Position numbers and translations under genes: made by a program. From Rhododendron vialii (taxonomy: Eukaryota > Streptophyta > Magnoliopsida > Ericales > Ericaceae): a DNA stretch of 64,000 bases. The notes beneath the pieces are model-generated. The model had not been told where the DNA came from and made no database searches. It saw only the letters and a program-made list of their open reading frames with translations. Numbering within the stretch: the stretch's first letter is position 1; each line of letters begins with the position of its first letter. This document shows positions 56,601 to 64,000 of the stretch, in pieces. The stretch is from contig NC_080557.1 in the NCBI RefSeq assembly GCF_030253575.1, positions 48,157,501-48,221,500 of the forward strand, in the 5' to 3' direction.

Positions 56601-59600
56601 AAGATTAATCTCTCGACCCCAACTAGTCAGCCTAGCCGCTAGGCGGCTTTGTTTTGCTCGACAAGCACCTAGCGATTTTTGGAACATTTATATGTATATG
56701 TATATCTATTATAAAAGGGGCACCCCTTTTGGTTAGGGGTGTCAAATGGGCGGGTTTGGGTCAAAATGGGCAAGTTATAAGTGGGTTGGGTCTTTAATGG
56801 GTCATTGACCCATTTAGACCCATTAATTATGAGTTCAATTATCCATACCCAACCCGACCCATTTATTTAAAATCAAACCCGACCTGCCCATTAACCCAAT
56901 TACTCATCACCACCACAACGCCGCCGCCACCACCACGCCACCCTCACCGCCGCCGCCACCACCACCACGGCCACCGCCGCCGCCGCCACCACGCCACCCC
57001 CACCACGCGTGGGGCAGCATTTCCACGATGAGCTTCTCGTTCCAAGCCGGGGAGCTGCTGCCGGCGTCGTCCGACGCCGGCGTCGATCTGGAGTTCTGGG
57101 ACAACATTATTTTTCTTTTTCTTGACAAAATATTACACAGTAATAAAACAAATACTGTAAAACTCTCCGTCCTATAAATATGATTTATTACAAAAGACGT
57201 ATTTTTCAAGTTTGTTTAAATCATATTAAAGATGTCAAATAATTTTTTAATTTGGTAAAAATATATAAAAATTAATTATGTAAAAATTAATTTCTTTATC
57301 TAAAAACTGTTTGTCCACTTCCACTATTTCACAACCCTTCAAAACTATACATATTTTTTTGGGAAATTTTTATAAATGGTCCCTCTAGTTTGCATGAATT
57401 TTCATTTTCGTCCCTCTAGTATCAATTGTGTTACTTTTAGTCTTATAATTTGCATTTTGTCTCAATTTCGTCCCTCTCGCTTACGGCGTTAATGAAACAA
57501 ACGGAATTGGAGGACAAAATTGTCATTTCTCCTCACAGAGGGACTAAATTGAGATTTCATGCAAACTAGAGGGACTATTTCTATAATTTTGTTTTTTACT
57601 TTTGTTTTTGTAAATAAATTTAAAATACATCATATATAATATATTTCTCATCTCATTTTATATTGAATAATAAAAAATATGTTGAAATTTTTTAAAATTT
57701 TTATTATATACATCACAAAAAATATGAGAAAATTCGAAAAACAACCTTTATATTAATTGTCTTGGTCTTGTATTTTTTTTTCAATTGAATTTTCACTATC
57801 GTTATTTTTTTTTATCACATAATTAAAAAGAAAAAGTTGTTCAGTAGTATTTAGAAATCTTGTAATTGTGTTTAATTAAGCAATAAAACACTATTAAATA
57901 TTAAGAGATCAAATACATTAAAATATGGGTATAAGTGTATTTATTTTGGGACTTACTCATAAGATCAATCATATAACAAATAAACACGGATTTTAAACAT
58001 TTTTTTATTGGGTGAAAAAATAAGAAGATTATAAGAACATGATACAAAGACATTAGCTAAGGGGTTGATTTGTGCATTTTCTAATATTTTTGTAATGTGT
58101 AATGAAATATAAATTTTTCAATATAATTTGATTACCCAATAAAAAATAATTCTGTTGTCAAATACATTACTTATGGTCTTTTTTTATTTTATTTGAAAAA
58201 AACGAAAGTAAAATGTAAAATTTTAAAAATAATCCCTCTGGTTTGCATAAAATTTCAATTTGGTCCCTCTGTGAGAGAAAATGACAATTTTGCCCTTCAA
58301 TTCCGTTTGTTTCATGGACGGCGTCAGGGAGAAGGACGAAATTGAGATGGAATGAAAATTATAGGGTTAAAATTGATACAATTAATAGTAGAGGGACGAA
58401 AATGAGAACTCGTACAAACTAGAGGGACCATTTTTAAAATTTTCCCTATTTTTTTTATACAAATAGAGGATGTAGGTTTTTTACGGATTGGGAGATGCTG
58501 TCAAGCAGGGGTGCTTGGCAGTGGTGCCAAGCGCCCAATCCGGCCATTCATTTCGAAAATCGACGACTTAGATCTTGACAAAGAAATAGACGGTTCAGAT
58601 TTATTTGCGTCCAAATTCAGTCCGAACCGCCCATGCCGAAACAAATGTCTTGATGCCGCCCGCTTGGCAGGGGGCCGTGGACCATTGTCGTGGATATTGA
58701 AAAACTAAAACAAACTTCGCTTTATCCATCCATTACCTGCTGCATATGGCGATACTACCCAGCGTTGCATCTTCTCTCTCTCCTCCGTCACTCTCTCCTC
58801 TTTGCAGCGCCAAAAGCAACGACGACTACTTAATCTCGACTAGTATCTGTCGGCAATCACATGCATCTAGCCGGAGATGGTGGTGTGATAGTGGAGGCAG
58901 TGTCGTGGTGGTGGCGGTGGCGGCAGTGGTGGTGGCGGCGTGGTAGGGGTGGTGGCGGTGGGGTGTGGCGCGGTGGTTGAGGTGGTAGCGGCGGCGGCGA
59001 CATTATGGTGGTGGTGGTGGTGGCGCGGTGGAGGCGGTGGTAACGGAGACGGCGGTGGCGGCAGCGGTGGTGGTGGCGTGGTGGTGGGGGTGGTGAGGGT
59101 GGCATGGTGGTGGCGGCGGTGGTGGCGTGGTAGGGGGTGGGCTGCATTCATTAGGAATCTAGTAAAGGATGAAAAAATTTCATGGGTTACTTTCATGCCC
59201 ATTGGGTCATTTTAGTTGACCCAATTAATGCCCAATTAAGACCCAACTAATAATGGGTTAGTTGGGTTTGGACCCATTCTTACCCAACTAATAAATGGGT
59301 TGGGTTGGGTCTATTTTTTAGTTGATGGGCCTGGGTTTGTTAATGGGTCTGGGTTCAATTTGCCACCTCTACTTTTGGTGTAAAGATCAGTTATGAGGCT
59401 GACTGACATTCTAGTTCCCTAAATTGCCCTTTAACTGGCTAAAGAAACTGCAAGAAGGAATAAAAAAGCTGCCACACTAATCCTGGAACCCCTCTCCTTT
59501 TTGCGCGATTTGCAGCGTGTGCCCGAGTGTCTAGTGCAACTAATAAATGATGATTTGCCATGACAATATTCAGGATAGGCAGCGAAGTTTTTATTATTGA

Positions 59601-62600
59601 GCACAAGATTCTTTTTCAACTTCTTGATCAGCTTAATTTTGCTCTCCTTTGGTTGGTTCTTTATATCTAGTATTCTAGTCAAGTTTCTTAGGCCTGTAAA
59701 AATGTGATTTATACCACATCATAAATAGATACCTGCCCTGGCCCATTTAGTTTCCCCCTTTTTTCCGGTGGAGCCTTCAATCGAATTTACAAATATTACA
59801 TTTTCGTGATCAATTTTTATTTGTTAATTTACCAAATCGAAGATTGCATTTGGATGTCAGAAGAATTAACAAATTAGTCATGTAAATACATCATTTGTTG
59901 GTATAAATTGATTAAAGACACGACTGAAAATGGCCAAACGATATGCTGCTCGCCTCTTTTTTTTTGGAATAGAAGGAAGTGAGATAGCGGAGGTGATTTT
60001 GGTAAATGATGCTCTGAAAAAGTAGGCCGTAAAATGGCTCATAGGGAGTCAACAGCAAGCAGAGTCAAATGAGGTCAACCCACATAAGCAGAGGGGGAGA
60101 CACATTCATGAAAAGCAAGAAGACGTGTCGTGGGGGACTGACCAACTACGGGATGGAATATATGATAGAATCGGATGGTAACTCTCATGTTGATAAGGTT
60201 ATGTCATACCTCAATTGTTGAAGGAATAGATCGTAGATACTTTTCCCTTATTTGGCACAGGTTAATATTCATTATGAGTAATGCAATCACAGCAAAACAA
60301 CCTATACTCATATTCATGGTACGCAGTAAAAGGAAACTTTTGAAGACATTTATGCTATTACATGTGGCCAGGATATTTCTCAGTACTGTGGAGTTCAGGC
60401 ATTTACTTCCAAAAAAAATGATGACTTGCAGCATGGTTGTTCATCCTCGAAGTTGTGTCGGTTCTCCGTTGAATAGATTGATAGATAGATATGTATGTAG
60501 GTGTATGCGTATTATCGGTTTAGTGAACACATAATTGGTACAAGAAGTTAAATTTATGAACTTTGGAAAACAAGTAACTATATTATTCGCTGTTTCTGCA
60601 GAAAAGACGCCCATCATCAAGCTTTTCATATTTTCTTTCTTTTCCATGTTGAATATGGGTTGTGCTGCCCCCATAGGCACATTATTTACTATATTACTAC
60701 TGTCTCTATTGGGTCCCGATCGAAAGGGGGAATAGGCCAAACACAGCAGTATTGCTCAATGCGATGACTTCAGCCAAAATGACCTGCAGCCTGGTTGTCC
60801 GTGCTTAGGATTGTCTCCAGTTCATTTGCATGTTCATGTGTGGAGGCTAGCATCAAATGCTAAGAACTTTTTTTTTGACATTTCATAGCCTAGATTTGTC
60901 TCTTTTTCCCCCTATTCTTGGGTTTGGGGCTTGGAACTCGGTTAGAAAAGATTGTGCTTTACTGACTCGGTTTTGCAGATGCTAGTTTAACTGAAGAAGA
61001 GTTTGTTATACTGCTACTGCACTCTATTACATCACTAAGTGCTTTTCGTAAGAAAATATTTGCCTAATTGCCTGCACATACTAATGCAATAACACATACA
61101 ATTTAACATTTGTATATTAAGGCTCGTTTTTATGTGTCTAATCTGTTTGCATTGACAAGTCACAGCCTATTGTAACTTTCTATGTAATGTTAGCGTGATG
61201 GCCTGACAAAGCTTATCATAGAGGACCAGTTCATTTGTCATAGGCAAGTCATCTTAGGAAATATTGGCCACAATTAAGGTGTCAACATTATGACTTGCAG
61301 GGCTTACTAATCTAAATTCTGATTTTCCGGACAGCTCTGGTAGACTATCTTGGGTGGTAGAAGTGGTTTAATCTCTTTATATGTATATTACACATTAATG
61401 CTTCTCGCTTATTGTTTCACTTTCTTTTTTACGAAATTGCTTACGGTTTACACGTTATGTTTTAACAACATCCCAGATCCAAGATTGTCTTCAAAACTGC
61501 TGGAGTTTTGCTGGATGAATTGCGGGAGAAGGGATTGAATTCCCTGAAGTACAAGGCTATCATTCTAGACGAAGTACATGAACGATCTGTAGAGTCCGAT
61601 CTTGTTCTTGTTTGTGTGAAGCAGTTTTTGATGAAAAACAATGACTTGCGGTGAACAATCTTCCTTTACTATTTCTTCTTAAATTTAATATTCATACTAT
61701 TTTGTCTACTCAAAGGAAACTACTTGACCTCTTGCATATTATACATCTTGATGATCTGATTTATTTTATTATTGCCGGAGGATCTGATAGGTTGTATTAT
61801 TTTCCAGGGTGGTATTGATGTCTGCTACTGCTGATATTGCAAGATACAGAGATTACTTCAAGGATCTCGGTAGAGGTGAGAGAGTAGAGGTGCTTGCGAT
61901 CCCCAGCTCCAGTCAGAATACGCTCTATCAGCGAAGAGTATCATACCTTGAACAGGTATAATGCTTCTTGTACATAGCAGCGTAATGGGAATATTTTTCG
62001 GGTGAATGGATGGTAGGTTTTGCAGGGTGATGTGAACTTCGCAATTGGGTTGCTGAGGGAAAAACTACTTTACAGTTCTGTTTATGTTAACTAAAGATCA
62101 AAGCACTTTATAATACAAAGCACATTGTTTTATGGTGATGCCATTTATTGCCTTGGAGGCTGGGGCACAGCCAAAAGCACTGATTTGGATGATCTTAGAC
62201 CTAGTTATCATGCCACATTGCTACTGATGGTGATGTTTAATAGCATTGTCATTCTGGCAGTTTTGCTTCTATATGTTGACAAACAATGCTCTGAGACTGA
62301 AGTGTTTTGATTCTACTGGGTTGGAGTTATACTCTGAACTATGTTACTGCTAGTTATTAGTTTTGAGCCTTGACCATGTGTATTGGTAAATTCATCTTTC
62401 TAGGTCATATAATTTGTGCTCTTCCTGTGTGAAGGAAAATTGAGATCCACGCTAGTAATCTATAAGCTCTACTTACGATGTTTCATGGTCCTGTGGATCC
62501 ATCATTGTTAGTGAAAACACTCCTGTTAGCGTTTTGTTAGTCTTGCGTGTGGCTAGGGGCTCGGTTGTGTGAAATTGCCTATCATTGGCGCATTAGCTTT

Positions 62601-63292
62601 TACCTCTAGGCCCCGTTCAATTGCACGGAAAGGATGGGAAAACCAACTTTCCCATAACTTTATGTGTTCAGCTACCAAGAAAGTTGTGGGACCCACAACT
62701 TCACTTTTCTTGGGAATCCATTTCCCACGCAACATTCCCGACAACCGAATGGAGCCACTTTCATCAGCTATCTAGTGGACATTAAATATGATTTTGGGTT
62801 TACCTGATGCTAATTTGTAAACGGCTCATGTTATGCAAATATTTGGTTGGACCACTGTTGGGCTTTTAGGATCCGGGAAAAAGGATATATGGTTTACATC
62901 TGTTATTTTTGTTGGTATTTGTATCATGAACACCTCCTTCACAGTTTTGTTGTTGCACCATATACCTTTGTGAACAGGTAACTGAACTTCTCGGAATAAG
63001 TTCTGAGAACTTGTCTTTGAAATATTGTTCGGGGCCAACCCCTTTCATTGCTGGTGCTGATATCAAGCCTGAAGTTCACGAACTTATACATAACTTGGTG
63101 TTGCACATTCATAAAACTGAGCCAGATATCGAAAAGAGCATTTTGATTTTTCTTCCAACATACCAATCACTTGAGCAGCAATGGTCCCTTCTGAAGCCTT
63201 TCAGCTCTCGTTTTAAAGTTCACATCTTACATAGCAGTATTGATACTGAGAAAGCTCTCATGGCCATGAAAATATGGAGATCCCATCGTAAA
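53677..63292 (+). CDS. DExH-box RNA helicase (DExH8 type), 5' part; continues past the window
   Basis: Exons 53677-53836, 54722-54899, 61477-61650, 61808-61955 and 62978-63292 join in frame (975 bases, 325 residues so far) with GT-AG introns. Motif I is GETGCGKS (residues 49-56), split by intron 1. Motif Ia is TQPRRFAVVAVA, motif II DEVH (144-147) and motif III SAT (176-178). Exon 5 holds IEKSILIFLPTYQSLEQQW, the start of the second RecA-like lobe. Sequence and order match plant DExH8, whose full-length relatives are over 1000 residues with a C-terminal zinc-finger region; the rest lies beyond 64000. It is a predicted ATP-dependent RNA helicase; its substrate is unknown. The ATG at 53677 starts a Ser-rich leader typical of the family. 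Intron 2 is 6.6 kb because of inserted organellar and transposon DNA. No inactivating change is seen. Confidence 0.92.
54177..54191. repeat. Poly-C tract in helicase intron 1
   Basis: Run of about 15 cytosines, preceded by ACACAACC. Confidence 0.8.
55340..56400 (+). other. Nuclear copy of mitochondrial DNA (NUMT), includes start of rps4
   Basis: The base composition and word usage change abruptly to those of plant mitochondrial intergenic DNA (about 45% GC, ORF-poor, CTTTCC/GGGGG words). Near the right end GATGTGGCGAAAAAGACTGA, ATTCAACGAGATATGCC, TGCATTAAGATTTAAAACTTG and CTTTCAGGAAATGTTTGGAA match, in my memory, the beginning of mitochondrial rps4. The gene breaks off at about 56385. Upstream, GGGGGTTCGATTCCC (56273-56287) has the form of a tRNA T-arm. 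Both sides abut (TA)n tracts (55317-55337, 56406-56428). The exact mitochondrial source of the other 900 bases was not recognised. Confidence 0.75.
56287..56385 (+). pseudogene. rps4: Mitochondrial rps4 5' end, truncated nuclear copy
   Basis: The frame from about 56298 reads MWRKRLIQRDMPCLH and then stops in TAA. Compared with the mitochondrial gene as I know it, the normal ATGCCTGCATTAAG start has become ATGCCTTGCCTGCATTAAG, a 5-base duplication (CCTTG/CCTGC region) that breaks the frame. Only about the first 25 codons are present. No function is expected in the nucleus. It would normally encode mitochondrial ribosomal protein uS4m. Confidence 0.65.
56906..57005. repeat. CCG/CCA trinucleotide-like low-complexity tract
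   Basis: Irregular CCGCCGCCACCACC sequence, the inverted counterpart of the GGY tract at 58866-59140. Confidence 0.8.
57006..57110 (-). pseudogene. Possible captured fragment of a C2-domain gene
   Basis: On the minus strand this GC-rich segment reads SRSTPASDDAGSSSPAWNEK then LIVEMLP. The (D)DxGxSxPxWNEKL pattern is what one sees in plant C2-domain proteins. It is about 100 bases long, lies inside a hAT-type element and has no flanking exon. Transduplication of a gene fragment is plausible but unproved; chance similarity in a GC-rich stretch is the alternative. Confidence 0.35.
57359..57601 (+). repeat. GGTCCCTCTAG-type MITE, copy 1
   Basis: Left end AAATGGTCCCTCTAGTTTGC and right end GCAAACTAGAGGGACTATTT are inverted. 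Inside are TCATTTTCGTCCCTCTAGTA and ACAAACGGAATTGGAGGAC. It is related to the longer foldback element at 11863-12240. Confidence 0.8.
58213..58450 (-). repeat. GGTCCCTCTAG-type MITE, copy 2, inverted
   Basis: This is the reverse complement of copy 1 at 57359-57601: it ends AACTAGAGGGACCATTTTTA and contains TAGAGGGACGAAAATGAGAA and TTCCGTTTGTTTCATGGACG. Together the two copies form long inverted arms within the hAT-type element. Confidence 0.8.
58866..59140. repeat. GGT/GGC trinucleotide-like low-complexity tract
   Basis: Irregular GGTGGTGGCGGC sequence over about 275 bases. It creates long Gly/Val/Ala or Pro/Thr/His reading frames on both strands that are artefacts. Confidence 0.85.
59380..61476 (+). 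other. Remainder of helicase intron 2
   Basis: No further exon is supported. Two related stretches, near 60417-60470 (ATGACTTGCAGCATGGTTGT) and 60777-60830 (ATGACCTGCAGCCTGGTTGT), indicate a decayed internal repeat. The pyrimidine tract and acceptor TCCCAG end the intron at 61476. Confidence 0.5.
62588..62772. mobile_element. Possible Tourist/PIF-like MITE in helicase intron 4
   Basis: The left end GGCCCCGTTCAATTG is inverted at the right end (CAACCGAATGGAGCC), with further pairing of GGGAAA/TTTCCC words. The GGCCCCGTT terminus is common in Tourist-type MITEs, but no TAA/TTA duplication is evident. Confidence 0.4.
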
Positions 63293-64000
63293 GTAAGCAT
63301 TCTAATATTATTTCTTCCAAGTTATTTTATATTTTAGTACTTTTCTGCAGTGTGATTTTTGCTTCTACTGCTTCTGCATTTTCATAATTGTGCAATGACA
63401 AGCATACATGTTTATACTGTTTGTGATCAACTAACTTGACAGATTTTTTGTTTGAATTTGATTAGGATATTGGTGAATCTTTTGCCTGTTTTCTGAAAGG
63501 TTATCCATTTTTTGTAATTCGAGATTTTACTATGAAAGGCTGGTTTGATTAGTGAGACTGACAGAATGTGTGGGAAATAATATTCATTTGTCTACAGTTC
63601 TGTAGCAAAAGAGTCCTAGAAATTTATGCAAAGCGAAACTTCCCATGCAGCCATCTTTAGCGTTTATTTATCACTGCTTTTGGTTTCCGGAAAGGTTTTT
63701 TTTTTTTTTGTCCTTGAAACTGGGTAACTAGTTCCTTTGCCCATGTTCCATAGACATCGGTTTTTATCTTCTGTAGTGGTTTCCATCAAATCCATTGGTT
63801 CCTATCTTCTTCTCTGATTTCCTGCAAAATCCACTTGGGCTCTACATGCGATCCGGCAGTGGGTTTTGAGTGTCACATGTGCAGAAGATGCTGATGCTGA
63901 AGGTATTGTGTTGTGAACATTGCCGGATTATTGCTCAGAATTGATGGTTCAGCACTGCCGTGAAATTGCTTTCTTTCTCTTTCTTTTTCTTTTGCTTTCT
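63293..64000 (+). other. Start of helicase intron 5, running off the window
   Basis: Begins with the donor GTAAGC at 63293. No motif III-VI exon of the helicase is found before 64000, so the next exon lies outside. Confidence 0.6.

Larger units (their letters stand above)
55095..56690. repeat. GTTC(T/C)AAAA..TCG-ended repeat split by mitochondrial DNA
   Basis: TGTTCTAAAAGTCGG with AGCCGCCTCAGCGCTAGGCG at the left (55095-55145) is matched in inverted orientation by AGCCGCTAGGCGGC and CACCTAGCGATTTTTGGAAC at the right (56632-56690). The ends look like the two termini of one foldback-type element whose centre holds (TA)n tracts and the mitochondrial insertion. No clean target duplication was found. 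Confidence 0.5.
56734..59371. mobile_element. Large hAT-type foldback element, 2.64 kb
   Basis: The ends TAGGGGTGTCAAATGGGC and (reverse complement) TAGAGGTGGCAAATTGAAC are hAT-type terminal repeats, and the perfect 8-bp target duplication CTTTTGGT flanks them (56726-56733 and 59372-59379). Both ends are made of GGGT/ACCC words (TAATGGGTC, GACCCATT). Inside, a CCR-rich tract (56906-57005) faces a GGY-rich tract (58866-59140), and two copies of one MITE family lie in inverted orientation. No transposase is visible. It lies in intron 2 of the helicase gene. Confidence 0.88.

Noticed and set aside
58857..59215. Open frames rich in Pro/His/Thr or Gly/Val on both strands
   Set aside because: Products of the GGT/GGC low-complexity tract inside a hAT-type element. 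No domain.

Overview
This is plant nuclear DNA. Genes are split by GT-AG introns with AT-rich sequence between them. Six protein genes of angiosperm type can be followed exon by exon, and the rest is mostly transposable-element debris. Nothing in the sequence fixes the species; the protein families and the intron-rich structures suit a dicot or another broad-leaved angiosperm with an actively turning-over genome.

Layout. (1) 1.5-4.8 kb, +: a four-exon universal stress protein. (2) 6.2-13.0 kb, +: a six-exon RING protein resembling Arabidopsis RFI2, with an intron 1 full of DNA-transposon remains. (3) 14.3-19.6 kb and 23.0-28.0 kb, both -: two tandem 13-exon family 1 beta-glucosidases, each reading through as an intact 517-residue protein. 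The duplicated block covers about 14.2-22.7 and 22.9-29.3 kb. (4) 30.9-31.9 kb, -: a single-exon EID1-like F-box protein. (5) 36.2-48.9 kb, -: an SR splicing factor of the SR34/SF2 type. Its first coding intron carries a 7.9 kb LINE, which is itself interrupted by a 1.7 kb LTR-like insertion. (6) 53.7 kb to the right edge, +: the N-terminal part of a DExH8-type RNA helicase. Its 6.6 kb second intron holds a mitochondrial DNA insertion and a 2.6 kb hAT-type element.

The genes do not form an operon-like unit. RFI2-like and EID1-like proteins both belong to families known from light signalling, and the SR protein and helicase both act on RNA, but their proximity is probably chance. The main interest is structural. 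Many insertions can be delimited to the base by target-site duplications. Three insertions are present in one beta-glucosidase paralogue and absent from the other, which orders them after the duplication. The SR gene and the helicase gene each keep an apparently coding frame across introns enlarged by nested elements. I saw no CRISPR array, bacterial-type operon or clear new defence system.
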